Below are positions 24,360 to 32,163 of a DNA stretch of 64,000 nt, piece after piece; position 1 is the first letter of the stretch; each line of letters starts with the position of its first letter. The stretch covers positions 1 through 64,000 of the forward strand of contig NZ_SCNV01000023.1 in assembly GCF_005503145.1 (NCBI RefSeq), written 5' to 3'. The position numbers and the translations under genes were made by a program. The notes beneath the pieces were generated by a model, which saw only the letters and a program-made list of their open reading frames with translations, searched no databases and was not told the origin of the DNA. The DNA is from Burkholderia sp. 4M9327F10 (GTDB taxonomy: Bacteria; Pseudomonadota; Gammaproteobacteria; Burkholderiales; Burkholderiaceae).

Positions 24360-25127
24360 TTATTGAACCGCGCGGTCCTGTTGGGCCGCACTGTCTTGCT
24401 GAGCCTCCTGCTGAGCTGTAGCGTCCTTCTGCTCAGCGGTGCCGTCTTGCTGAACTGCGTGCTCCTGATGGGCCGGGCTCGCTTGAGCAGCATTGTCTTG
24501 CTGCGCGACAACTGATTGCTTCGCCGCACCGTCTTGCCCGGCCTCCGCCGCTTGCGGTGCAACGCCTTGCTGCGCAGCCGCCCCGCCCGGTTGGGCCGCG
24601 CCGCCTTGCGCAGCATTCTTCGTCTTTTGCCGCTTGGCCTGCAATCCGCGAGCGCGCGCTGCTTCCGCCGGCAGCACCTGACCGGCATCCTGACCGTTCA
24701 AGTCCACACGCATCGCGTTGTCGACGATGCACGCCCAGTAACGGCTACCCCAGCACCACACCTTGATAGCTTCGCGCAGTGCCGCTTCGTCCAGGCCGAG
24801 TTCTGCGGAGTGTTCGAGCAGATCCTTGAAAATGCCGACCTTCAACGGCAGTTTCGGCGCTGGATTCTTGGGGAACGCTTTCGGAAAACGTTTCTGCAGC
24901 TTGCCAATAGACAGCACCACCGGGTCGACCGGTTTAGATTTCTGCGCGGGCGCGGGGCGCGCAGGCGCAGCGCGGCCTGGCTTGGCCTGCTGCTTGGCTG
25001 GCTTAGCGGGTTCGGCCGGCTTGGCGGGCCTCGCCGGTCTGGCTTGCTTCGCTTGCCTGGCTACGCGTTTCTCTTCAGCCTGTTTCGCCAGTTGCTCTTT
25101 CAGCGCGGCGAGTTGTTCAAAGCCCAT
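24360..25127 (-). CDS. ProQ/FinO-family RNA chaperone
   Basis: A 255-aa protein. After a basic Lys/Ala/Pro-rich N-terminal tail (residues 20-65, with AKPAEPAKPAKQQ) comes the FinO/ProQ domain: LQKRFPKAFPKNPAPKLPLK, then IFKDLLEHSAELGLDEAAL and KVWCWGSRYWACIVDNAMR. The C-terminal 80 residues are a Gln/Ala-rich low-complexity tail (QQDNAAQ, EQKDATAQQ). ProQ-type proteins bind structured small RNAs and mRNA 3' ends. Both tails are disordered in sequence; their length likely varies between strains. It converges with the GNAT gene. Confidence 0.92.
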   Translation of the reverse strand: MGFEQLAALKEQLAKQAEEKRVARQAKQARPARPAKPAEPAKPAKQQAKPGRAAPARPAPAQKSKPVDPVVLSIGKLQKRFPKAFPKNPAPKLPLKVGIFKDLLEHSAELGLDEAALREAIKVWCWGSRYWACIVDNAMRVDLNGQDAGQVLPAEAARARGLQAKRQKTKNAAQGGAAQPGGAAAQQGVAPQAAEAGQDGAAKQSVVAQQDNAAQASPAHQEHAVQQDGTAEQKDATAQQEAQQDSAAQQDRAVQ

Positions 25128-25311
25128 GATGCAGTCTACGACGAGGAAAATGCGTGGATTGTAGCAGTTCGAACGGAAAGCGATATTTGCACGTACAGCG
25201 CATCGCCACGCGCCGCGCGCCTCTCCGTCTCAGGGCCCGTGGGCGCCACAATCGGCGCAGCTTCACGGTGCCGCGCGAGCCTGCGCGATTGGCGCAACCG
25301 CCTCCCCAACA

Positions 25312-25929
25312 CTATGCGTCGGCCTCCGCCTGAGCCGCAAGCAGATAGACGCGTACGAGATGCCTGATTTCCGCGTGAAGCAAGCGGCGTGCCGCCGGTT
25401 TTTCATCGGCGACGACAGCCACGCCCTTGAGCACATGCAGAAGAACGACGGCCATGGTTTCCGACTTCGCCTTGGCCATCCCCGGAATCACCGTGCGTAA
25501 AACGCCCGCCAATCCGTTGCGCATCGCCTGACGAAACTTGACGCGCCGCTCGTCGCTGCCGCCGCGCGCGTCGAGCAGCGTACCCGCAAAACTACGCTGC
25601 GATTGCTGCGACACCATGAAATCCACCAGCGCATCGGCCAGCACCTCGAGCGTCATGGCGGGTGCCCGCGCCGCGAGTGCTGCGAAGCGATCTGTCACGT
25701 GTTGCGCATAGTTGAGCAGCAACGCATCGGCAAGAACTTCCTTGGAGGGAAAAAACCGGTACAGCGATCCGATTGCCGTCCCGGAGCGCGCCGCAATCTC
25801 GGTCATCGTGGCCGCGTCGTAACCCTTTTCGGTGAACACGGCGACGCCGGCTTCCATGATCGCCGCTACGCGCAGATGTCCGCGCTGCCGCTTCGGTTCG
25901 TGTGCGCCCGTGGCGAGTGTGGTTGGCAT
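25312..25929 (-). CDS. TetR-family transcriptional regulator
   Basis: A 205-aa protein starting MPTTLATGAHEPKRQRG. The DNA-binding helix-turn-helix is IMEAGVAVFTEKGYDAATM then TEIAARSGTAIGSLYRFFPS, in the TetR pattern; the C-terminal part is the ligand-binding domain, without a recognised subfamily. The ATG at 25944 is an alternative start. It is divergent from a small membrane-protein gene starting at 26238. Two copies of TATGCGAGGA, one forming a perfect palindrome, are present in the gap, so the TetR protein most likely represses both itself and the membrane protein. Confidence 0.9.
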   Translation of the reverse strand: MPTTLATGAHEPKRQRGHLRVAAIMEAGVAVFTEKGYDAATMTEIAARSGTAIGSLYRFFPSKEVLADALLLNYAQHVTDRFAALAARAPAMTLEVLADALVDFMVSQQSQRSFAGTLLDARGGSDERRVKFRQAMRNGLAGVLRTVIPGMAKAKSETMAVVLLHVLKGVAVVADEKPAARRLLHAEIRHLVRVYLLAAQAEADA

Positions 25930-26237
25930 GTCAGTTCGTCCCATCTACCGGTGTTTCGTCAGAATCGCGCCTCGCATGTTAGCGCCGCGGCTCGCGAACA
26001 CCCAAGCTTTCTATTCGCACACACGGGCACAAACGCCGATCCAGTCGATCAGCCGTGAGAGCGAGGTTTGACTTATGCGAGGATAGCCTCTAGTATTTTA
26101 TGCGAGGACATCCTCGCATATCTACGAATATCAGCGCTCGCCGGGCATCTTTGACTGTCTGCCTTGCCGTCTCTGTTAGCGGCATGAAAGCAGTCTTGCA
26201 GTGGCAGGCGGATTTCCACTCTTTCTCCAGGTCATTC
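25930..26237. other. 308-bp divergent regulatory gap
   Basis: The region lies between tetR (minus) and the small membrane-protein gene (plus). It contains the operator pair listed separately. No gene is seen; open frames crossing the palindrome are not supported by ribosome sites. Confidence 0.6.
26074..26120. promoter_or_regulatory. Tandem TetR operator sites
   Basis: A perfect 22-bp palindrome TATGCGAGGA-CA-TCCTCGCATA lies at 26099-26120. The same half site TATGCGAGGA begins 25 bp upstream at 26074, where its partner half is degenerate (GCCTC). The sites lie between the divergent TetR gene and the membrane-protein gene. A 22-bp palindrome is the size usual for a TetR dimer site. Confidence 0.75.
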
Positions 26238-26549
26238 ATGCACTACGTCGCCACTTTTTTCGCCGGTGCTTTTCTTTGCAATTGCGTCCCCCATCTCGTC
26301 GCGGGCATCCAGGGCATGCCGTTTCCCACTCCGTTTGCCAAACCCCACGGCGTCGGCGACTCATCGGCGCTGGTGAACTTTCTGTGGGGATTTTTCAATC
26401 TGCTGATCGCCCTTTACCTGTTCTCACTCCGCCCGTTCGCATTGGCATTCACGCCCGAGCTGATTGCACCGCTCGCCGGTGCGCTGGTAATCGGCGTGCC
26501 GATGTCGGTGCATTTCGGCAAGGTCTGGGGAGACAAGCACGCCCAATGA
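26238..26549 (+). CDS. Small inner-membrane protein
   Basis: A 103-aa protein starting MHYVATFFAGAFLCNCVPH, with hydrophobic segments at about residues 3-25, 45-65 and 73-90, so three membrane helices. No domain I can name. The frame is open further upstream to 26100, but that part would begin inside the operator palindrome, so I start at the ATG at 26238. It is divergent from a TetR gene and downstream of its operators, so it is probably induced by the ligand of that regulator. The stop overlaps an ATG of the downstream HigA-like frame. Confidence 0.75.
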   Translation: MHYVATFFAGAFLCNCVPHLVAGIQGMPFPTPFAKPHGVGDSSALVNFLWGFFNLLIALYLFSLRPFALAFTPELIAPLAGALVIGVPMSVHFGKVWGDKHAQ

Positions 26550-26602
26550 CAAGCAGCGCTTGTCAGTTGACGAATGCCACATTCGTCGATATTGTTCGGT
26601 CC

Positions 26603-26908
26603 ATGGCCGATTCAGAATTCATCCACCCGGGCGTTACCGTCCGTCAGAACTGCCTTGAGCGGTTCAATTTGACCGTCACCGAGGGTGCGCTGGTTCTGGG
26701 CGTCAGTCGCCAGGCGTTGACCAATCTGTTGAGCGGCAAGGCAGGCATCTCCCCGGAGATGGCGCTGCGGCTCGACAAGGCGTTCGGCGGCGGCGCTGAA
26801 ACCTGGTTGCAAAGGCAAGTGCTTCACGATCTCGCGAAGGCGCGCCTGCGGCTCGACGAACTCAACGTCGTGCCAATGGTCTCCGCTCAACAACCGGCGT
26901 TGTTCTAG
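26603..26908 (+). CDS. HigA-family helix-turn-helix protein without a toxin partner
   Basis: A 101-aa XRE-type protein. The region FNLTVTEGALVLGVSRQALTN-type helix-turn-helix and LLSGKAGISPEMALRLDKAFG follow the HigA addiction-module antitoxin closely. Normally HigB is encoded just upstream, but the gene upstream here is the membrane protein at 26238, and no HigB-like frame is seen on either side. An in-frame ATG at 26546 overlaps the upstream stop and would add 19 residues; I prefer the ATG at 26603 on family length. It may be an orphan regulator. Confidence 0.82.
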   Translation: MADSEFIHPGVTVRQNCLERFNLTVTEGALVLGVSRQALTNLLSGKAGISPEMALRLDKAFGGGAETWLQRQVLHDLAKARLRLDELNVVPMVSAQQPALF

Positions 26909-26972
26909 ACTCCGGCCCATCGAAGATCGGCAAGATCCGCGTTACCCGTAATACCCGTCGGCAAACTGCACT

Positions 26973-26996
26973 GAACCCTTGAGCAATCCAGGGTTC
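26973..26996 (+). terminator. Weak terminator-like hairpin
   Basis: GAACCCT pairs with AGGGTTC around a 10-nt loop. It lies 65 bp after the HigA-like stop, and a T-rich tract (TGATTTTTTAG) follows after another 16 nt. The spacing to the T-run is longer than usual, so this is only suggestive. Confidence 0.35.
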
Positions 26997-27120
26997 GTGC
27001 TGCTTCGCCCTGATTTTTTAGTATTCCTCATTTAATTATTCGAAACGCTTCGAAGGCCTTGTTGCGCCCTGCTGCTTTAGCGTGGGCTGAGGGCCTTTGT
27101 GCATCATATTGAGAGTGAAT

Positions 27121-28320
27121 ATGCCGAACAATCGTCGCTTCCATCTATTTCTGACCGGTAGTTTCTTTACAAGCTTTGGCGGCTGGATCAACTTTCTCGC
27201 GATTCTCAACATCGCGACCTTTCGCTTTAACGCCAATCCGTTCGATCTGGTCATCCTCAGTGCCGCCTTGCTGATACCGCCCATTTTGCTCACACGCAGC
27301 ATCAGCAGGGTCTGCGAGCGCCATGCAAGCACAAAGGTTCTGGTTGTCGCGTTGGCGCTCACGCTGTGCACTACCGCGGCACTGCTTTGGGTCAGCAGTT
27401 TCGTCGCCTTTCTGCTGGTGGTCGCACTCAAGTCGGCCGCGCTCGGTTTCACCGATCCCGCCGAGACCGTCTACGTCACCACCAGCGTTGCAGAGGCACA
27501 GCAAAGCCGCGCATTCCGGCTGCTGAACCTGGCCCAGAGCGTGGCGAAGATCTGTGCGCCTGCCGCCGGTGGCATCGTGGGTGCATTCGCCGGCGACAAT
27601 CGCACGATGCTGGTGTCGATCGTGTTCATTTGCGGAGCCATCGTCATGATGCTGGCCTCGGCGTCGCACAGCAAAGCGTTGCCGGCGGCGTCCCCGGAAA
27701 AGGCGGCTGAGCGTGTGCGCTTTCGTGGTCCCATCATGCCGCTCCTGCTGTGCGTCGGCATTTACTTCGCGCTGTCCGCGGCCGTCAACAACCAGTTTCC
27801 GCTGATGTTGCGCAATCAGGGTTTCGACAAGTCCGTGCTCGGCATCCTCGTCTCCTGCTCTGCCTTGGGTGGTGTGCTCGGCAGCCTGTTGCCGACGGGA
27901 CGCAAGGCGAAGCAGGCGGGACTGGGGGCGCTGCTCACGCCTGCGCTCGCCTGCTGCGCCTTGTTCATCGCGGTAGGCGGAATCTTCCGCTTGCCCTTGC
28001 GTCCGGCCGAACTGATGCTGGCCGCTGCGTTCTTTGCGACCGGCTTGGTGGGCGCCCGTTTCAAGGTCGAGTGCCGGCTCTTTATCGCCCGCCGGCTTGC
28101 GAACCAGGTGCCGGGGGCCAGCGCGGCGCTGCAGTCTGCCGGCATGTGCATGCAGTTCGTCGCACCTGGCATCGGTGCGGTGCTGACAAGTCTGCTCTCT
28201 ACAGGCGATGTGTTCATCGTGCTTGGTAGTTTTTCAGCAGCGTGTCTCGTCGCGGTGGCGATGTACTTTGCCAAGCGGCCGCATACAGTTGAACCGCGCG
28301 CTGCAGTTGTGCCCGATTGA
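27121..28320 (+). CDS. MFS transporter
   Basis: A 399-aa protein with about twelve hydrophobic segments, starting MPNNRRFHLFLTGSFF. The overall pattern (LTGSFFTSFGGWINFLAIL, then FTDPAETVYVTT and SCSALGGVLGSLLP at the start of the second half) fits the MFS_3/EntS-like group of drug or siderophore exporters. GAGAGTGA lies 5 nt before the ATG. The substrate is not known. It is a stand-alone gene, with a 120-bp gap to the following aldo/keto reductase. Confidence 0.82.
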   Translation: MPNNRRFHLFLTGSFFTSFGGWINFLAILNIATFRFNANPFDLVILSAALLIPPILLTRSISRVCERHASTKVLVVALALTLCTTAALLWVSSFVAFLLVVALKSAALGFTDPAETVYVTTSVAEAQQSRAFRLLNLAQSVAKICAPAAGGIVGAFAGDNRTMLVSIVFICGAIVMMLASASHSKALPAASPEKAAERVRFRGPIMPLLLCVGIYFALSAAVNNQFPLMLRNQGFDKSVLGILVSCSALGGVLGSLLPTGRKAKQAGLGALLTPALACCALFIAVGGIFRLPLRPAELMLAAAFFATGLVGARFKVECRLFIARRLANQVPGASAALQSAGMCMQFVAPGIGAVLTSLLSTGDVFIVLGSFSAACLVAVAMYFAKRPHTVEPRAAVVPD

Positions 28321-28441
28321 GGCATTGGCAGCACGGCCGCGCTGCTTGCTCGCTTGCCCTCCCGCCGACGCCACTCAGCGATAAGCGCTATGCTCTTCGC
28401 TTCACGCATCTGGCAGTCTTGTCCCTCTCGCGGAGTTCACC

Positions 28442-29437
28442 ATGCAATACCGTAAATTCGGCCGCACTGGCCTTAGCGTTTCACGTCTGTGCCTCGGCAC
28501 CATGACGTTCGGCTTGCAAACCGAAGAATCCGTTTCACACCGCATTCTCGATAAAGCGGCAGAGGCCGGTGTCAACTTCATCGACACGGCGGACGTCTAC
28601 CCGCTCGGCGGCGGCGAAGATCTTGCGGGGCGCACCGAAGAAATCGTTGGCCGCTGGCTGAAAGGCAAACGTGAGCGCTTTATCGTCGCCACCAAGGCGG
28701 TGGGGAAGGTCGGACCGTCGCCGTGGGACCAGGGCGCCTCGCGCAAGCATCTGCTCGATGCAATCGACGCCTCGCTGCGCCGTCTCGGCACCGATTACGT
28801 CGATCTGTACCAGTTGCACTCCGACGACCAGGAGACCCCGCTCGATGAAACCCTTGAGGCGCTCGACCTGATCGTGCGCTCAGGCAAAGCACGCTATGTG
28901 GGCGTTTCGAATTTTCTGGCCTACCGTTTGGCGCGCGCCCTCGGACGCGCGGACGTGCTCCGCGTGGCCCGCTTCGTCTCCTTACAGCCGCGCTATAACC
29001 TGCTGTTCCGGCAAATCGAGCGCGAGTTGCTGCCGCTAGCCGGCGAGGAACAGCTCGCGGTCATACCGTACAACCCGCTGGCGGGCGGCCTGCTGACCGG
29101 CAAGCACCGGCACGACGCGCCGCCTGCGGCCGGCCGCTTTACGGCAACGGTCGGCAAAGCCGGGGAGATGTATCAGCAGCGCTACTGGCATCAGCGCGAA
29201 TTCGAAACCATCGACAAGCTGCGCGCAATCGCGCAGCAGTCCGGCGCCTCGCTGACGAAAACCTCGGTTGCGTGGGTGCTGGCGAATCCGCTCGTCACCT
29301 CGGCGATCCTCGGCGCAAGCAATCCCGATCAGTTGACGGATACGCTCAGTGCTATCGACCTGACGCTCGACGCCGAGTTAAAGGCGCAGCTCGACGATGT
29401 GACGCACGAGTACCGCTGGGGCGACGCCGCGCGCTAA
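28442..29437 (+). CDS. Aldo/keto reductase
   Basis: A 331-aa AKR superfamily enzyme. The catalytic tetrad is visible: Asp51 and Tyr53 in FIDTADVYP, Lys85 in VATKAVG, and His126 in DLYQLHSDD. The NADPH-binding part near the C-terminus is the usual AILGASNPDQL. The closest group looks like the YajO/general-stress type (AKR with QLHSDD in place of the QxHxPD motif). The substrate is unknown. It starts with no long extension at MQYRKFGRTGLSVS, the family N-terminus, after CTCGCGGAG. Confidence 0.9.
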   Translation: MQYRKFGRTGLSVSRLCLGTMTFGLQTEESVSHRILDKAAEAGVNFIDTADVYPLGGGEDLAGRTEEIVGRWLKGKRERFIVATKAVGKVGPSPWDQGASRKHLLDAIDASLRRLGTDYVDLYQLHSDDQETPLDETLEALDLIVRSGKARYVGVSNFLAYRLARALGRADVLRVARFVSLQPRYNLLFRQIERELLPLAGEEQLAVIPYNPLAGGLLTGKHRHDAPPAAGRFTATVGKAGEMYQQRYWHQREFETIDKLRAIAQQSGASLTKTSVAWVLANPLVTSAILGASNPDQLTDTLSAIDLTLDAELKAQLDDVTHEYRWGDAAR

Positions 29438-29453
29438 CGCCTATGTGCTGTTT

Positions 29454-29479
29454 GCGTGCGCAACGAATGTTGCGCACGC
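29454..29479. terminator. Perfect hairpin in the convergent gap
   Basis: Perfect 11-bp arms GCGTGCGCAAC / GTTGCGCACGC enclose a GAAT loop. They fill the 45-bp gap between the convergent aldo/keto reductase and polyphosphate glucokinase genes. There is no T-run on either side, so it is either a bidirectional attenuator or a Rho-independent site with weak tail. Confidence 0.6.
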
Positions 29480-29482
29480 GCC

Positions 29483-30379
29483 TCACTTGAACGCGCCCGT
29501 CCGCTGGGTCGCTTCCGGCAGTTGCCGGGTATCGCGCCACGAACGCGGATGCCAGAGTTTTGCGCCACCTTCAATACCCGCGTCGTTCGATACGACCGCC
29601 ACGTTCTCCGGCAGCTTGAAATTCAGGCGCGCGGCGTTGCCGCCGCCGATCCATAGCTTGTCGTAGTTCACCAGCGAGGCAAGAATGCCGATCACTTTCT
29701 CGACGCGGCGATTCCAGCGCTTGTTGCCCGCCTGCACGCGCGCGGCGTCGCCAATGTATTCGTCGTAAGCGCGATTCTTGCTGACCGGGTGATGCGCCAG
29801 CTCCAGATGCGGCATCAACTCGCCGTCGCGAAACAGCGCCGTGCCCGCGCCCGTGCCGAGCGTCAGCACGAATTCGATGCCGTGACCTTGGATCGCCGCG
29901 AAGCCCTGCACCTCGGCGTCGTTGATCATGCGCACCGGCAAACCGCCCAGCCGCGTGGCCAGAGACTCGGCAATCGGGATATCGTGCCACCCCACGTCGC
30001 CGAAGTGCGGCGCGGTCAGCACGCGGTTGTTACGGACCACGCCAGGGAAGCCGATCGAGATGCGCGTCGGCGGATGCTCGGCAATCAGCGGCTGAACCAG
30101 CTTTGCAAGCGTATCGACCAGTTGCTCGGGTGTGCACGGATGCGGCGTTGCCACGCGCAGGCGCTCGGTGAGCATCTTGCCGTGGGCATCGATGATGGCC
30201 GCCTTTAGCCCCGTGCCACCTACATCGATGGCGAGAATCTGCTCCGCACCGCGCTTCACCGCGCCCTTGGTGGCCGATTTAGCGGCGGCACGTCTGGCCG
30301 GAGTTTTGGCGGTGCCGGCAGCAGTACCGGCAGCACTGCTCTTGACGCTAGCTTTGACATTGGTCTTACGTGTCGCCAC
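29483..30379 (-). CDS. ppgK: Polyphosphate glucokinase (ROK family)
   Basis: A 298-aa protein. Residues 1-45 form a basic Ala/Lys/Thr-rich tail, then the ROK sugar kinase fold: ILAIDVGGTGLKAAIID (phosphate 1), GFPGVVRNNRVLTAPHFGD, MINDAEVQGFAAIQG, and LTLGTGAGTALFRDGELMP. The GTGAGTALF block is typical of polyphosphate-using glucokinases (glucose plus polyP or ATP to glucose 6-phosphate). It follows zwf by 30 bp on the same strand, so glucose 6-phosphate made here would be the substrate of the next enzyme. The basic N-terminal extension could help binding to polyphosphate; that is my inference. Confidence 0.88.
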   Translation of the reverse strand: MATRKTNVKASVKSSAAGTAAGTAKTPARRAAAKSATKGAVKRGAEQILAIDVGGTGLKAAIIDAHGKMLTERLRVATPHPCTPEQLVDTLAKLVQPLIAEHPPTRISIGFPGVVRNNRVLTAPHFGDVGWHDIPIAESLATRLGGLPVRMINDAEVQGFAAIQGHGIEFVLTLGTGAGTALFRDGELMPHLELAHHPVSKNRAYDEYIGDAARVQAGNKRWNRRVEKVIGILASLVNYDKLWIGGGNAARLNFKLPENVAVVSNDAGIEGGAKLWHPRSWRDTRQLPEATQRTGAFK

Positions 30380-30409
30380 GGTGGTCCCCTGGTGGTGTGT
30401 TGTTGGGCG

Positions 30410-32008
30410 TTACTTCTTTGCGTTTGCGTTCACGTCCTTGCTCAATGGACGCCATGTATGGCCTCCGCGCGCCAGCAGGGCATCGGTTTCGGCCGGACCC
30501 GCGCTGCCCGCCGGGTAGCCGTGCACGGGCAGCGGACTGCCCTTCGGATGCAGCACGTCGTCCACCGCGGCCCAGCTCGTCTCGATGCTATCGGCACGTT
30601 GAAACAGCGTCTCGTCGCCTAGCATGCAGTCGTACAACAACGTTTCGTAGCCGACGTTAGGCTGTTCCTCGAAAAAATCGCCATAGTTGAACGACGACTG
30701 CACGGCGCCGATCTGCATCACCGGTCCCGGTGTTTTCACGTTGAAATCGAAACTCGTGCCATGCGTCGGATCGATACGCAAGGTCAGCACGTTGGGCGTC
30801 AGCGCATCCACAGGGGTGTCGCGAAACAGACGGAACGGCACCGCCTTCAGTTGCACGGATATCTCCGTGCGACGCACCGTGAGCCGCTTGCCGGTGCGCA
30901 GATAGAACGGCACGCCGGCCCAACGCCAGTTTTCGATGAACACCCGTGCGGCCGCATAGGTTTCGGTCTGACTGCCGGCTGCCACGTCCGGTTCCTCGCG
31001 ATAGCCTTGCCCTGCGGGCCCTCTCTCGTACTGTCCGAATACGACGTCGTCGGTTTTCAACGGCTGGATTGCGTCGAAGATATCGGCCTTCTTGTCGCGC
31101 ACCGCTTCGGCGTCGAAGGAATTGGGCGGCTCCATGGCCACCATGCCGAGCAACTGAAACAGGTGGTTCGGCAGCATGTCGCGAAACGCGCCGGTCTGCT
31201 CGTAGAACTTGCCGCGCCCTTCCACGCCTATGGTTTCCGACGCGGTGATCTGCACGCACTCGATATACTCGCGCCGCCAGACCGGTTCGAACAACGCGTT
31301 GGCGAAGCGCACGGCGAGTATGCTCTGCACCGTGTCTTTGCCGAGAAAGTGGTCGATGCGATAGACCTGCTCTTCTTTCGCATAACTCAGGATATGCTCA
31401 TTGAGATCGCGTGCAGACGCCAGATCAGTGCCAAACGGTTTTTCGATCACAATGCGGCGAAAACCCGCGCCGCCGTCGCCCTCCTTGAGCAAGCCCGCTT
31501 TGCCGAGGTGCTCCACAATCGGCTTGAAGAAGCGCGAACTGACTGCGAGATAAAACACCACGTTGCCGCCAGGCGTGTTGTCGAGCTTCTGCTTGAGGCT
31601 GCTGAAGGTATCGTCGCTTTCGAACTCGCCGGCCATATATTCGAGCCGCTGCGCGAGTGATCCCCAAGCCTTGTCATCGAGCTTCGAGGTATGGAACGTG
31701 CTGGCCTTGTCGGCAGCAAACTGCTGCAGCGCCTTGAACAGGTCGTCGCGCCATGCACGGGTCTCCATCTGGCCGTGATTCACGCCGATGACCTTGGTCT
31801 TTTCATCGAGCAGGCCGTCCACCGTCAGGTTATACAGTGCAGGCATCAACAGGCGTTTGGTGAGATCGCCGCCCGCGCCGAAGATCACCAGCGTGCAAGG
31901 CGGCGCGGGGTGCTTGCCGGCCGGGACAACGGGAGTGGAGGCCTGCGCGCCGCTGGCCGCGGTGGCAGAGGAGGCGCTTGAATCAGGTGCGTTCGCAGGA
32001 GTCGACAT
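30410..32008 (-). CDS. zwf: Glucose-6-phosphate 1-dehydrogenase
   Basis: A 532-aa enzyme oxidising glucose 6-phosphate to 6-phosphogluconolactone with NADP. The nucleotide site is LVIFGAGGDLTKRLLMPALY, the catalytic region VYRIDHFLGKDTVQSILAVR, and the C-terminal part is typical. The N-terminus carries a 35-residue Ala/Ser/Pro-rich extension before the fold starts, so the true start could be a little different; I use MSTPANAPDSS at 32008. It is upstream of ppgK and downstream of a glucosidase gene, all on one strand. It may be one of several zwf copies in this organism; the window cannot tell. Confidence 0.93.
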   Translation of the reverse strand: MSTPANAPDSSASSATAASGAQASTPVVPAGKHPAPPCTLVIFGAGGDLTKRLLMPALYNLTVDGLLDEKTKVIGVNHGQMETRAWRDDLFKALQQFAADKASTFHTSKLDDKAWGSLAQRLEYMAGEFESDDTFSSLKQKLDNTPGGNVVFYLAVSSRFFKPIVEHLGKAGLLKEGDGGAGFRRIVIEKPFGTDLASARDLNEHILSYAKEEQVYRIDHFLGKDTVQSILAVRFANALFEPVWRREYIECVQITASETIGVEGRGKFYEQTGAFRDMLPNHLFQLLGMVAMEPPNSFDAEAVRDKKADIFDAIQPLKTDDVVFGQYERGPAGQGYREEPDVAAGSQTETYAAARVFIENWRWAGVPFYLRTGKRLTVRRTEISVQLKAVPFRLFRDTPVDALTPNVLTLRIDPTHGTSFDFNVKTPGPVMQIGAVQSSFNYGDFFEEQPNVGYETLLYDCMLGDETLFQRADSIETSWAAVDDVLHPKGSPLPVHGYPAGSAGPAETDALLARGGHTWRPLSKDVNANAKK

Positions 32009-32163
32009 GGGGTTCACTTGATCGAAGGAAGCCAATGAAACGGGCGTGGCAATACATAAAAGACCAGGCCCGCCGCCGCACAGTTCAAAAACAATCGCGT
32101 ATCGTCTGCTTGCAGGGGTCTGTACCCCCTCGGTCCCCTACTCCTTCAAGGCATCACACCTGC

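Noticed and set aside
26100..26237. Upstream extension of the small membrane protein starting inside the TetR palindrome
   Set aside because: Its ATG lies inside the operator and the first 46 residues look non-coding; the ATG at 26238 gives a clean hydrophobic protein.
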